A stretch of 13,711 nt of DNA, taken from the NCBI GenBank assembly GCA_012514355.1, contig JAAZAL010000107.1, positions 1 through 13,711 on the forward strand. The letters run 5' to 3'. This DNA comes from Candidatus Dojkabacteria bacterium. GTDB taxonomy: Bacteria > Patescibacteriota > Dojkabacteria > SC72. The notes beneath the pieces are model-generated. The model did no database searches. It was given only the letters and a program-made list of their open reading frames with translations, and was not told the DNA's origin. This document shows positions 6,303 through 13,543 of the stretch, one piece after another. Position 1 is the first letter of the stretch. Each line of letters starts with the position of its first letter. Both the position numbers and the translations under genes were made by a program.

Positions 6303-7568
6303 CTATAGATACTTAGAGTAATCTCTAACAACAATCATGGAAGAAACCTCTCTTTTAATATCCAATACTACACTAACTGTAATTAAAAGACCTGTTCCTG
6401 TTACAATAGTGGCAGTCATTAAATCAAGTTGAATCAATATATCTGGAAGTATGGAGATAATGGCAAGGAAGAGGGCTCCTATAACTGCTAATTTAAATGC
6501 AATAGCTCTTAGATACTCTGAGGTCTTTTTACCAGGTCTAATACCTGGAATAAAGCCTCCCTGTTTTTGAAGATTTTCTGCTAATTCATCAGTTTTAAAT
6601 ACAACTGTAAGATAGAAGAGAGCAAATGCAACAATTAATACAAATGTAATGATATTACTGTAAAGTGGGTTATCTAAAAAGGCCATTACTTTTGTTGTAA
6701 TATCAACGATCTTATCACTAAAATCCCTACTTAATATGAACTTACCAATAAGTTGAGGAAATGATAGCAAAGAAACAGCAAATATTACTGGCATTACTCC
6801 GAATTGAGTTAACTTAATTGGAATAAAGGAATCCATTGCACCACCCATTCTAACTCTTCTAGAGTACTGAACTTTTACTCTTCTTTCGGCTTCAGTAATA
6901 TATATAACAGACATAATTAAAAATACTGTAATCAGTATTAATACTACTCTTTGGAATGTATCCATTAAGACAAAGTTGTTTCTTAAAGTACCCGGGATTC
7001 CAGATATAATTCCTAAAAAGATTAAGAATGATGAACCACCACCTATACCACTTTCAGATACTAACTCTGCAAACCACATTACAATTATTGAACCTGCTGT
7101 TAAAGATGCAATCATTGTAATTAGATGAAGGATATCTAATTGATCAATTAATCCGAAACCTCTTAAAGTAGAATATATTACAAAGGATTGCATAATTGCT
7201 AAAGGAACAGTTAATAGCCTTGTATACATACTAATAATCTTTCTTCCCTCTGCTCCCTCTTTTCTTAATTCTTCTAATTTAGGAATAACTGTTCCAAGTA
7301 ATTGTAATATGATAGATGCATTAATATATGGACTAAGTCCTATTGCAGCAATAGAGGCTGTTTCTAATACACCTCCTGATACAGTAGAGAGTAAATCTCC
7401 AAAGTTACTACCTTCGAAAAGTTTTGTGATAGCCTCTGCTGTAATACCAGTAACTGGTGTAGCAGATAAAAATCTATAACTGGCTAAAATGATTAGGGAA
7501 AAAATTATCTTTTTTCTAATCTCCTTAGTACCTAATATCCTTTTAAGAGTCTCTAAATATTTGTTCAT
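6303..7568 (-). CDS. secY: Preprotein translocase subunit SecY
   Basis: SecY is the channel of the Sec translocon in the inner membrane. The 421-residue product shows about ten hydrophobic segments. Recognisable family motifs are ATPVTGI near 36-42, IGLSPYINASIILQLL (76-91), KEGAEGRKI (103-111), AELVSESGIGGGSSFLIF (167-184) where GIGNGIS is usual, AERRVKVQYSRRV (227-239), and the cytoplasmic loop QGGFIPGIRPGKKT (336-349). Length is normal. It follows rplO by 11 bases as in most spc operons. The stop is TAG. The next gene downstream would normally be adk, but the surface-protein gene sits in between, and that protein is itself a likely Sec substrate. Confidence 0.98.
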   Translation of the reverse strand: MNKYLETLKRILGTKEIRKKIIFSLIILASYRFLSATPVTGITAEAITKLFEGSNFGDLLSTVSGGVLETASIAAIGLSPYINASIILQLLGTVIPKLEELRKEGAEGRKIISMYTRLLTVPLAIMQSFVIYSTLRGFGLIDQLDILHLITMIASLTAGSIIVMWFAELVSESGIGGGSSFLIFLGIISGIPGTLRNNFVLMDTFQRVVLILITVFLIMSVIYITEAERRVKVQYSRRVRMGGAMDSFIPIKLTQFGVMPVIFAVSLLSFPQLIGKFILSRDFSDKIVDITTKVMAFLDNPLYSNIITFVLIVAFALFYLTVVFKTDELAENLQKQGGFIPGIRPGKKTSEYLRAIAFKLAVIGALFLAIISILPDILIQLDLMTATIVTGTGLLITVSVVLDIKREVSSMIVVRDYSKYL

Positions 7569-7579
7569 TTTTGTAGAGG

Positions 7580-8023
7580 TTACTTTATTGAACCACCTGC
7601 ACTCTGAATCTTTTCAATAGCACTTTTTGATAATGGGATGTTTTCAACAGTGATCTTTTTAGTCAATACCCCATCTCCTAATATCTTAACAAAATTGGCT
7701 CTCTGTGCTATTAAGGCTTTTTTCTTTAAAGATTCCATTGATACTGTATCACCATCTTTGAAATTTTTCTCTAAGATATCAATGTTAATTGCAGTAGCTA
7801 TTTTTTTATTAGGTTTGTTAAAACCATTAAACTTAGGCATTCTTCTAAAGAATGGAACATTACCACCCTCAAAAAACACTAAAGATTTATGACCTGCTCT
7901 AGACTTCTGACCTTTACTACCTCTAGTTGAGGTATGACCACCAACACCTGAGCCGTATCCTCTTCCGAGTCTCTTACCACCCATTGTCCTATTTGTTCTT
8001 TTTGGTATATTTTCTAGATACAT
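7580..8023 (-). CDS. rplO: 50S ribosomal protein L15 (uL15)
   Basis: L15 is a late-assembly large-subunit protein. The 147-residue product has the glycine/arginine-rich N-terminal region GKRLGRGYGSGVGGHTS, then KGQKSRAGHKS and FEGGNVPFFRRMPKFNGF, and a C-terminal globular domain. Length matches the family. The ATG is only 1 base after the rpsE stop, so the rpmD (uL30) gene usually found between them is absent. Translation is probably coupled to rpsE, since no Shine-Dalgarno sequence is visible. Confidence 0.97.
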   Translation of the reverse strand: MYLENIPKRTNRTMGGKRLGRGYGSGVGGHTSTRGSKGQKSRAGHKSLVFFEGGNVPFFRRMPKFNGFNKPNKKIATAINIDILEKNFKDGDTVSMESLKKKALIAQRANFVKILGDGVLTKKITVENIPLSKSAIEKIQSAGGSIK

Positions 8024-8024
8024 T

Positions 8025-8675
8025 TTATTTCTTAGTTACTTTATTTCTATTATCTCTTCTTCTGAAATCTCTTTTCCCTTTATTACCCCTTTTATCACTC
8101 TCTTTCTCTTCTAATCTCTTTTTAGCTCTTCTCTTTTCGTCTTGAATCTTCTTTTCCTTATCTGTTTCTTTCTTTAACTCTACTCTCTCTCTCATATTCT
8201 TCATTCTATTTAGTACTCTACTATTCCTTAAACTCTTTAACGCTTCAAATGTTGCATATGCTGATGCTATTGCATCACTTGTTCCCATTAACTTCCCATA
8301 TACATTATCAATACCAGCCATTTCTAATACAGTTCTAACAGAAGAACCAGCAATTACACCAGTACCTGGTCTTGCAGGTCTAAGAAGTACCTTCGCTGCA
8401 CCTAACTTAAAATCCACTTCATGTGGGATAGTATCTCCAGCAAGTTGAATTCTTGTTAATTTCTTTGTTGCAATTCTCTCTCCTTTTTCTACTGCACTCC
8501 TTGTATCTCCTCCTCTACCCAATCCTACTCCTACAGATCCATTATGATCTCCTACAACCACCATTGCACTAAATCTTAATCTCTTTCCTCCCTTGGTTAC
8601 TTTAGCAACCCTTCTAATAGAGACAGTCCTTTTGTCATATGTTCTTTCTTTTTTTTCTCTAAAATATTCTGCCAT
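8025..8675 (-). CDS. rpsE: 30S ribosomal protein S5 (uS5) with a long charged C-terminal tail
   Basis: S5 lies at the mRNA entry side of the 30S subunit and affects decoding accuracy. Residues about 17-150 carry the conserved domains: SIRRVAKVTKGGKRLRFSA, VGVGLGRGGDTRSAVEKG, and the C-terminal domain RPARPGTGVIAGSSVRTVLEMAG. From about residue 155 there is a tail of some 60 residues rich in Lys, Arg, Glu and Asp, making 216 residues against 167 in E. coli. The tail is probably disordered or helical and exposed. The gene follows rplR by 10 bases and precedes rplO by 1 base. Confidence 0.97.
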   Translation of the reverse strand: MAEYFREKKERTYDKRTVSIRRVAKVTKGGKRLRFSAMVVVGDHNGSVGVGLGRGGDTRSAVEKGERIATKKLTRIQLAGDTIPHEVDFKLGAAKVLLRPARPGTGVIAGSSVRTVLEMAGIDNVYGKLMGTSDAIASAYATFEALKSLRNSRVLNRMKNMRERVELKKETDKEKKIQDEKRRAKKRLEEKESDKRGNKGKRDFRRRDNRNKVTKK

Positions 8676-8685
8676 TTATTATTTA

Positions 8686-9009
8686 TTAAATCTTAACTCC
8701 ATTACTTCTTAATTCGTCTGCAAATGTTGCGATTAACCCATGATATCTGTATCCACTTCTATCAAATACAGCAAGTTCTAATTTCTTCTTTTTATATTCC
8801 CCTGCAAATATTTTTGCCATCTTCTTAATCTCATCTGAATTCTTCTTACACATCTTACTCATTATTACTACCTGTTTATCATCATCAGCTAAACCTGCAT
8901 AAAAGTACTTATTACTCTTAAACACAAAAATTCTTGGTTTAACAGCAGTACCCCTTACTGTTTTTCTAATATGTAATTTTCTTTTTTGTCTGTTATTTAT
9001 TTTATTCAT
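8686..9009 (-). CDS. rplR: 50S ribosomal protein L18 (uL18)
   Basis: L18 binds 5S rRNA and anchors it in the central protuberance together with L5. The 107-residue product has the basic N-terminus RQKRKLHIRKTVRGT, the KPRIFVFKSNKYFYAGL strand region, and the C-terminal signature FDRSGYRYHGLIATFADELR. It is slightly shorter than the E. coli protein (117), mainly at the N-terminus. It follows rplF by 4 bases and has the standard spc position before rpsE. Confidence 0.96.
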   Translation of the reverse strand: MNKINNRQKRKLHIRKTVRGTAVKPRIFVFKSNKYFYAGLADDDKQVVIMSKMCKKNSDEIKKMAKIFAGEYKKKKLELAVFDRSGYRYHGLIATFADELRSNGVKI

Positions 9010-9013
9010 ATTC

Positions 9014-9556
9014 TTATGCAGTTACACCTGATTTAGAACTCTTTCTTCTAACATACTCACCCTCATATCTAATTCCTTTCCCCTTATATGGCTCAGGAGG
9101 TCTAATAGCTCTAATCTTAGCAGCAAATTCTCCTACCTTCTGTTTATCATATCCCTTTATTGTTATCTTGGTCTCATCAGGGACTTCAATTGTAATTCCC
9201 TCTGGGCTTTCAGCCTTAACTGGATGATTCCAACCTAAACTCATTACCAAAGTTGTTCCTTCCAATCTCGCTCTATATCCTACACCAACTAGTTCTAATT
9301 TCTTCTCAAATCCATGCTTTATACCATATATTGCGTTATTTATTAACATTCTAATGGTTCCATGTATAGATTTACTCTGTTTCTCTTCATCTTTTCTACT
9401 TATGTTTATTATATTATCCTCGATCTTAACCTCTAAAACCTTAGGGATTTGAATAGTGAGCTCTTTTCCATCTCCACAAACAGTAAGAATATCTTTCTCA
9501 ATCTTTACCTCTATTCCTTCTTCAATTGTTATTGGTTCTAAACCTATTCTAGACAT
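9014..9556 (-). CDS. rplF: 50S ribosomal protein L6 (uL6)
   Basis: L6 sits near the factor-binding site and the sarcin-ricin loop of the large subunit. The 180-residue product shows the two-domain family pattern: it starts SRIGLEPITIEEG, has LELVGVGYRARLEG in the middle, and ends with PPEPYKGKGIRYEGEYVRRK and SGVTA. Length is typical (E. coli 177). It lies 4 bases after rpsH and 4 before rplR. A weak AGGTG lies in its 3' end, about 15 bases before the rplR start, which is far for a functional ribosome-binding site. Confidence 0.97.
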   Translation of the reverse strand: MSRIGLEPITIEEGIEVKIEKDILTVCGDGKELTIQIPKVLEVKIEDNIINISRKDEEKQSKSIHGTIRMLINNAIYGIKHGFEKKLELVGVGYRARLEGTTLVMSLGWNHPVKAESPEGITIEVPDETKITIKGYDKQKVGEFAAKIRAIRPPEPYKGKGIRYEGEYVRRKSSKSGVTA

Positions 9557-9560
9557 TTGA

Positions 9561-9938
9561 TTACCAAACTTTACATATTAATTCACCACCCATTTTCTTA
9601 CTTTTTGCCATAGCTCCAGACATTAATCCTTTTGAGGTTGATATTATTGCAATACCTCTTCCATTCATAACAGGAGTTATATCTTTACTTACAATATATA
9701 TCCTCTGACCTGGTTTACTTACTCTTTTTAAAACAGATATTACTGGCTCCTTACCATCATACATTAACTCAACATCAATACCATCATCTGTTTGATTGTA
9801 TCCAACAATCATTTTCTCCATCTCTAATACCTTTAAAATTTCAACATTCATTTTAGTATTAGGTACTAATACTGTTTCTTTCTTTCTCTCTATTCCATTT
9901 TGTAATCTTGCTAAAAGATCTGCTGTTAAATCGTTCAT
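9561..9938 (-). CDS. rpsH: 30S ribosomal protein S8 (uS8)
   Basis: S8 is a primary 16S rRNA-binding protein of the central domain, and in E. coli it represses the spc operon. The 125-residue product starts NDLTADLLARLQNGI and has the conserved C-terminal block GIAIISTSKGLMSG and GGELICKVW, where the STSKG loop contacts rRNA. Length is normal. It follows rpsN by 16 bases and precedes rplF by 4. I could not identify an S8-binding operator copy in the neighbouring sequence by eye. Confidence 0.97.
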   Translation of the reverse strand: MNDLTADLLARLQNGIERKKETVLVPNTKMNVEILKVLEMEKMIVGYNQTDDGIDVELMYDGKEPVISVLKRVSKPGQRIYIVSKDITPVMNGRGIAIISTSKGLMSGAMAKSKKMGGELICKVW

Positions 9939-9954
9939 CTTAATATATATTAAA

Positions 9955-10149
9955 TTACCAAATAGATTTCTTTACTCCTGGGATCTCTCCCTTACTAGCT
10001 AATTTTCTAAAACATATTCTACAAATACCATACTGTCTTAAATATCCTCTAGATCTACCACACAATTCACACCTATTATATACTCTAGACTTATACTTAC
10101 TTTTTTTCTTTAATTCTCTTGCTTTGTACTCTTTAGCCTCTGTTGACAT
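9955..10149 (-). CDS. rpsN: 30S ribosomal protein S14, zinc-binding type (uS14)
   Basis: S14 is in the 30S head. The 64-residue product is the short zinc form, with two CxxC pairs (RCELCGRS and ICRICFRK) separated by 12 residues, ending [11 protein letters not shown]. The frame could begin at a TTG at 10170, but the ATG at 10149 gives the family-like N-terminus [16 protein letters not shown] and almost the usual 61-residue length, so it is chosen. This start lies inside the end of rplE, overlapping it by 17 bases, so the two are probably translationally coupled. It occupies the standard L5-S14-S8 position. Confidence 0.95.
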   Translation of the reverse strand: MSTEAKEYKARELKKKSKYKSRVYNRCELCGRSRGYLRQYGICRICFRKLASKGEIPGVKKSIW

Positions 10150-10687
10150 TTTTCTTAAAAGGAAAACCAAATTTATCTAATAGCGCTTTACCACTTTTAT
10201 CATCTTTAGCAGTTGTAACAATTGTTACTTCTAAACTTCTAATCTTTCTAATATTGTTTGCATCTATCTCAGGAAATACCGTATGATCTTCAATTCCAAC
10301 TGAGTAATTACCAGAACCATCAAAAGCAGAAACCTCTAATCCCCTGAAATCCTTAATTCTAGGGAAAACGATATTAACTAACTTATCAAAGAACTCCCAC
10401 ATCCTATTTCCTCTCAATATTACGGAAACACCAATTTCCATTCCCTCTCTTACCTTAAATGCAGAGACTGCCTTCCTTGCTTTGTTAACAACAGGCTTCT
10501 GACCTGATATTTGAGTTACTAAACCTACTATCTCCTCTAGCGCTTCAGCTTCACTAATTGCCGCTCCAGCTCCGACATTTACTACTATCTTTTTTAAAGT
10601 TGGTACTTCCATTAAGTTTGTTAAACCTAACTCTTTAGCCAACTCTTTCTTTAATGTTTTGTTGTATTCTTCTCTTAGTCTAGCCAT
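10133..10687 (-). CDS. rplE: 50S ribosomal protein L5 (uL5)
   Basis: L5 binds 5S rRNA in the central protuberance and contacts the P-site tRNA. The 184-residue product has [17 protein letters not shown] near residues 27-43, [23 protein letters not shown] in the middle (about 95-117 downstream of the first), and [22 protein letters not shown]. The usual terminus FPFKK is followed by five extra residues NVNRG, produced where the gene overruns the start of rpsN by 17 bases. Its ATG overlaps the rplX stop as TAATG, so all three are tightly coupled. Confidence 0.97.
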   Translation of the reverse strand: MARLREEYNKTLKKELAKELGLTNLMEVPTLKKIVVNVGAGAAISEAEALEEIVGLVTQISGQKPVVNKARKAVSAFKVREGMEIGVSVILRGNRMWEFFDKLVNIVFPRIKDFRGLEVSAFDGSGNYSVGIEDHTVFPEIDANNIRKIRSLEVTIVTTAKDDKSGKALLDKFGFPFKKNVNRG

Positions 10688-11115
10688 TACTCTTTCTTTG
10701 TTTTAGATTTAGGTTTAGATACTTTCTTAACTGTACTCTTATTAACTACTTTCTTCTCTGTCTTTTTCTCTGTCTTTTTCTCTACCTTTTTCTCCTCTTT
10801 CTCTTTAACAACAACTTCTATTACCTTCCCACATTTCTTACAAACTCTCTCTACCTTCCCATTCTCTCTTTTTAGAGATACTCTTGTAGGTTTACCACAG
10901 CTAGGACAAACTAACATCAATTTAGATATATCCAATGGTTTAGCAATTGTTAATATCTCTGACTTTTTCTCTTTTCCATCACCTTTTACATGCTTTTTAA
11001 ACATATTTAACCCCTCTACAATTACCTTACCATTAGATATAGCTAAAACTACACCTTGTTTTCCATTGTCTTTTCCGTATAGTATTTTTACATTGTCTCC
11101 TTTTTTAATCTTCAT
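10687..11115 (-). CDS. rplX: 50S ribosomal protein L24 (uL24) with zinc ribbon and lysine-rich tail
   Basis: L24 is an assembly initiator near the tunnel exit. Residues 1-66 hold the KOW fold (KKGDNVKILYGKDNGKQGVV). The following LMLVCPSCGKPTRV and ERVCKKCGKVIE give a CxxC pair at 70/73 and another at 92/95, a zinc ribbon common in some bacterial L24 proteins. Residues 103-142 form a Lys/Glu-rich tail with EKKTEKKTEKK, encoded by a 12-base repeat. The gene has one of the clearer ribosome-binding sites, AAAAGGAT about 8 bases before the ATG. It overlaps the rplE start by 1 base. Confidence 0.96.
   Translation of the reverse strand: MKIKKGDNVKILYGKDNGKQGVVLAISNGKVIVEGLNMFKKHVKGDGKEKKSEILTIAKPLDISKLMLVCPSCGKPTRVSLKRENGKVERVCKKCGKVIEVVVKEKEEKKVEKKTEKKTEKKVVNKSTVKKVSKPKSKTKKE
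10754..10801 (-). repeat. 12-base tandem repeat inside the rplX tail
   Basis: About three and a half copies of a 12-base unit (plus strand TTCTCTGTCTTT) run in tandem. The first two are identical, and the third and fourth have diverged. Being a multiple of three, they keep frame and encode the EKKT-type repeats of the L24 tail. Copy number could vary by slippage without breaking the gene. Confidence 0.75.
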
Positions 11116-11131
11116 ATTTATATCCTTTTAA

Positions 11132-11500
11132 TTACAATACTTCAGGTGCAAGAGATACAATTTTATCAAAACCTTGTTCCTTCAATTCTCTTGCTACTGG
11201 TCCAAATATTCTTGAACCAACAGGGTTCTTTTTACTATCAATTATTACTGCTGCATTATCATCAAATCTTATATATGATCCATCCTTTCGCTTCTGCTCT
11301 TTATGTACTCTAATTATTACAGCTGTTAATACTTCATGTCTTTTTACTCCACTATTTGGTAATGCCTTTTGTACTGCTACCTTAACTACATTTCCCAATC
11401 CTGCAAACTTAATTTTTGAGAAGCCAGGGACACCTATTACCTTTCCTATCTTAGCTCCACTATTATCTGCAATTGTTAAGTGTGATTCTTTCTGTATCAT
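11132..11500 (-). CDS. rplN: 50S ribosomal protein L14 (uL14)
   Basis: L14 lies at the subunit interface of the 50S subunit and is among the most conserved ribosomal proteins. The 122-residue product, exactly the usual length, starts MIQKESHLTIADNSGAK and contains VKRHEVLTAVIIRVHKE, IRFDDNAAVII, and the C-terminal GSRIFGPVARELKEQGFDKIVSLAPEVL pattern (read as two adjoining blocks). It follows rpsQ by 4 bases and is followed by rplX after 16 bases. Nothing unusual was seen. Confidence 0.98.
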   Translation of the reverse strand: MIQKESHLTIADNSGAKIGKVIGVPGFSKIKFAGLGNVVKVAVQKALPNSGVKRHEVLTAVIIRVHKEQKRKDGSYIRFDDNAAVIIDSKKNPVGSRIFGPVARELKEQGFDKIVSLAPEVL

Positions 11501-11504
11501 ATTT

Positions 11505-11747
11505 TTACTTTTTACTAATTACTACCCATCTTACGTTCTTTGAGTAGGGTTTAGATTCTCTAATAACTACCTTATCACCAATCATATGTTCATCTTTGGT
11601 ATGTGCAAAAAATATTTTCTTTTTATTTACTACTTTTCTATACCTAGGATGAGAGGTAACAGTATCTACCCTTACTCTAATGGTATCTTGCATACTGATA
11701 CTTACTACAACTCCCTCTAATTCTCTTTTATTCCCTGTATTCTCCAT
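11505..11747 (-). CDS. rpsQ: 30S ribosomal protein S17 (uS17)
   Basis: S17 is a primary 16S rRNA-binding OB-fold protein. The 80-residue product has KRELEGVVVSISMQDT, the VTSHPRYRKVVNKKKIFFAH region and DKVVIRESKPYSKNVRWVV, all family-typical. Length is normal. In most bacteria rpmC (uL29) lies just upstream between rplP and rpsQ. Here only 63 bases separate them, carrying what looks like the end of an uL29 frame that overlaps the start of this gene. No Shine-Dalgarno sequence is seen. Confidence 0.97.
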   Translation of the reverse strand: MENTGNKRELEGVVVSISMQDTIRVRVDTVTSHPRYRKVVNKKKIFFAHTKDEHMIGDKVVIRESKPYSKNVRWVVISKK

Positions 11748-11835
11748 TTTTATCTATATATTTATCTAAAACGGCTTGTATTCTACCAATATTATGTAAA
11801 TCTCTCAAGCCTATACTATCTTTTTCGATACAAAT
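11728..11835 (-). pseudogene. rpmC: Probable C-terminal remnant of ribosomal protein L29 (uL29)
   Basis: Between stops at 11838-11836 and 11730-11728 lies a minus-strand open frame of 35 codons in a different phase from rplP and rpsQ. It contains GLRDLHNIGRIQAVLDKY (about 11811-11758). The pattern N-I-G-R-I-Q-A-V-L matches the conserved last helix of uL29 (typically D-I-A-R-I-K-T-V-L), and it sits exactly where rpmC belongs. There is no ATG; TTG at 11808 is the only common alternative start in the frame. The first helix of uL29 is missing. It is therefore most likely a decayed gene, though a short expressed peptide or a frameshift product of rplP is possible. Confidence 0.5.
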
Positions 11836-12224
11836 TTAGTTTTTAGAGATAGCTTCTGAGCACCTAATCTCATAGCCTCTCTTGCAATATCCTCTGAGAC
11901 TCCACTTAATTCAAAAATCATATTACCTGGTTTAACTACTGCAACATATCCCTCTATATCTCCTTTTCCAGCAATCATCTTACTATTAGTACCCTTATGA
12001 GTATATGGTTTGTGAGGGAATATCTTTACCCAAACTTTACCTTTTCTTTTCATAGAGTTAGTAATTGCTCTTCTACCCGCTTCTATCTCTCTTGCTTTTA
12101 TCCAACCGTTTTCGAGCGTCTTAAGACCGTACTCTCCAAAAGTAATGGTGTTGTTTGCAGTTGCGATACCTCCCATCTTTCCTCTAAACTCTTTTCTATG
12201 TTTTCTAATTTTAGGCTGTAACAT
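11811..12224 (-). CDS. rplP: 50S ribosomal protein L16 (uL16)
   Basis: L16 helps form the A-site tRNA region of the large subunit. The 137-residue product starts MLQPKIRKHRKEFRGKMGG and has EAGRRAITNSMKRKGKVWVKIFP (read as EAGRRAIT and GKVWVKIFP), GKGDIEGYVAVVKPGNMIFEL, and the terminal AQKLSLKTKFVSKK. Length equals the family norm. It starts 2 bases after the rpsC stop. It ends in TAG just after G-AAA-AAG (11826-11820), a run resembling a -1 slippery site. The -1 frame there is open and leads into the uL29-like remnant. Confidence 0.97.
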   Translation of the reverse strand: MLQPKIRKHRKEFRGKMGGIATANNTITFGEYGLKTLENGWIKAREIEAGRRAITNSMKRKGKVWVKIFPHKPYTHKGTNSKMIAGKGDIEGYVAVVKPGNMIFELSGVSEDIAREAMRLGAQKLSLKTKFVSKKIV

Positions 12225-12226
12225 TT

Positions 12227-12874
12227 TTATTCTGTATCATCTATATTATTTTTCTCTCCTTTGTATACCCACACTTTTACTCCCATCAATCCTGCATCCA
12301 TCGTTTGAGCAACCTCTAGTGCATAGTCTATATCAGCTCTAAGTGTTTGGGCTGGAACAGATCCAGCATTAGCTTTAACTGTTCTTGCCTGACTAGCATT
12401 ATTAATTCTTCCAGAAACCCATATTCTAATTCCCTTTGCACCTGCCATCATAGCTTTCTCTTTTGCACTTGCTACAAGTAGCTTACTTGGTTGCCTTCTC
12501 TCTATTCCATCAGCAATACTTCTTGCAATTATTCTTGCTGAAATATCAGCTTTTTTAACTTCCCTAATCTTTACTTCAACATCCTTTTTAGTCCATCTTC
12601 TTAAATCTTTCTGTAAGAGGTCAATACCCTCTCCACCTCTTCCAATAGCGACACCAGGTCTTGCTACAAATACTTCAATTTCAATCTTGCTTGCAGTTCT
12701 ATTAATCCCAATAGTATCAATCCCTGCATCTTTCATTTTTTGAGTTACCTCTTCCTTTATTTTTAAATCTTGAGCTAATAACTTGGCATATTCTGCTTTA
12801 GAAGAGTACCAGACAGAGTTCCATGTCTTGTTAATACCCATTCTAATTGCATTAGCATTTACCTTTCTTCCCAT
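12227..12874 (-). CDS. rpsC: 30S ribosomal protein S3 (uS3)
   Basis: S3 lines the mRNA entry channel and has helicase-like activity with S4 and S5. The 215-residue product has the N-terminal GRKVNANAIRMGINKTWNS, a KH domain with the loop ARPGVAIGRGGEGIDLL near residues 71-87, and the C-terminal S3 domain with GAKGIRIWVSGRINNA and TLRADIDYA. Length is normal (E. coli 233, which has a longer tail). Its ATG overlaps the rplV stop as TAATG and is preceded by a strong ribosome-binding site. Confidence 0.97.
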   Translation of the reverse strand: MGRKVNANAIRMGINKTWNSVWYSSKAEYAKLLAQDLKIKEEVTQKMKDAGIDTIGINRTASKIEIEVFVARPGVAIGRGGEGIDLLQKDLRRWTKKDVEVKIREVKKADISARIIARSIADGIERRQPSKLLVASAKEKAMMAGAKGIRIWVSGRINNASQARTVKANAGSVPAQTLRADIDYALEVAQTMDAGLMGVKVWVYKGEKNNIDDTE

Positions 12875-13215
12875 TATTTAACCTCTAATTCTAAATTAAT
12901 ATGTGATCTCCTCTTTAATATTCTTGAAGATCTTCCTCTTGAAGCAAATCTACCTCTTTTAAATGTCTGTGCTTCATCAACAGATATATGTTTAATTTTC
13001 AAATTCTCACTCTTTTCTCCAGTTATTTCTCCTGCTGCGGAGATACCAGATAACAGGGCTTTCTTAATGAAGAGACAACCCTTTTTGTTAGTAAACTGCA
13101 CAATATCTAAAGCCTCATTTACATCCTTGCCTCTTACTAAATCTGCAACTAATCTCAACCTCTGTGGAGATTGTGCAATATTTTTAACTTTTATTTTAAT
13201 CTTTTTATCTTCCAT
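12874..13215 (-). CDS. rplV: 50S ribosomal protein L22 (uL22)
   Basis: L22 spans the large subunit, with a hairpin lining the exit tunnel. The 113-residue product has QSPQRLRLVADLVRGKDV near residues 15-32 and the C-terminal hairpin KRGRFASRGRSSRILKRRSHI, as the family requires. Length is typical (E. coli 110). It lies 5 bases after rpsS and overlaps rpsC by one base. No Shine-Dalgarno sequence is evident upstream. Confidence 0.97.
   Translation of the reverse strand: MEDKKIKIKVKNIAQSPQRLRLVADLVRGKDVNEALDIVQFTNKKGCLFIKKALLSGISAAGEITGEKSENLKIKHISVDEAQTFKRGRFASRGRSSRILKRRSHINLELEVK
12881..12886 (-). promoter_or_regulatory. Ribosome-binding site of rpsC
   Basis: AGAGGT on the minus strand, inside the last codons of rplV, lies 6 bases before the rpsC ATG. 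It is the best Shine-Dalgarno match in the window. It fixes the rpsC start and shows that this organism retains a canonical anti-Shine-Dalgarno interaction, at least for some genes. Confidence 0.7.
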
Positions 13216-13220
13216 ATTTA

Positions 13221-13526
13221 TTATTCTTCAAATCTACCACTACTTCCGTATACTTTAGCTAATTTCCCTTTCTTAGCATGACCTTTAAACTTTCTTGTCT
13301 GAGCAAACTCTCCTAATCTATGACCTATCATAGATTCCTCAATTAATACCTCTTCATGCTTCTTACCGTTATGTACTGCAAAGGTTAATCCTACCATCTG
13401 AGGAGTAACTGTAGATGCTCTTGCCCATGTCTTTATTGGTTTTCTGACACCAGTGGCAAGTGCTTGATCTACTTTCTTCTGTAATTTTTCATCTACGTAT
13501 GCTCCTTTTTTTAGTGACCTAGACAT
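13221..13526 (-). CDS. rpsS: 30S ribosomal protein S19 (uS19)
   Basis: S19 is in the 30S head and contacts S13 and the large subunit. The 101-residue product starts [15 protein letters not shown] and has [28 protein letters not shown] and [19 protein letters not shown], with a short C-terminal extension of about nine residues relative to E. coli (92). It follows rplB by 17 bases. An AGGA about 13 bases upstream of the ATG may serve as a ribosome-binding site. Confidence 0.97.
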   Translation of the reverse strand: MSRSLKKGAYVDEKLQKKVDQALATGVRKPIKTWARASTVTPQMVGLTFAVHNGKKHEEVLIEESMIGHRLGEFAQTRKFKGHAKKGKLAKVYGSSGRFEE

Positions 13527-13543
13527 ATATCTTTTTTCCTAAA

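Noticed and set aside
6287..6308. CTATA...TATAG inverted repeat at the secY stop, considered as a terminator
   Set aside because: The stem is only five A/T-rich pairs and no T-run follows it on the minus strand.
7927..8145. Leucine/serine/phenylalanine-rich plus-strand frame resembling a membrane protein
   Set aside because: It is the antisense of the Lys/Arg-rich S5 tail and L15 start; AAG/AGA codons read backwards give Leu/Ser/Phe.
10150..10170. TTG start giving S14 seven extra residues
   Set aside because: The extension would lie wholly within rplE and is absent from the family; the ATG at 10149 fits better.
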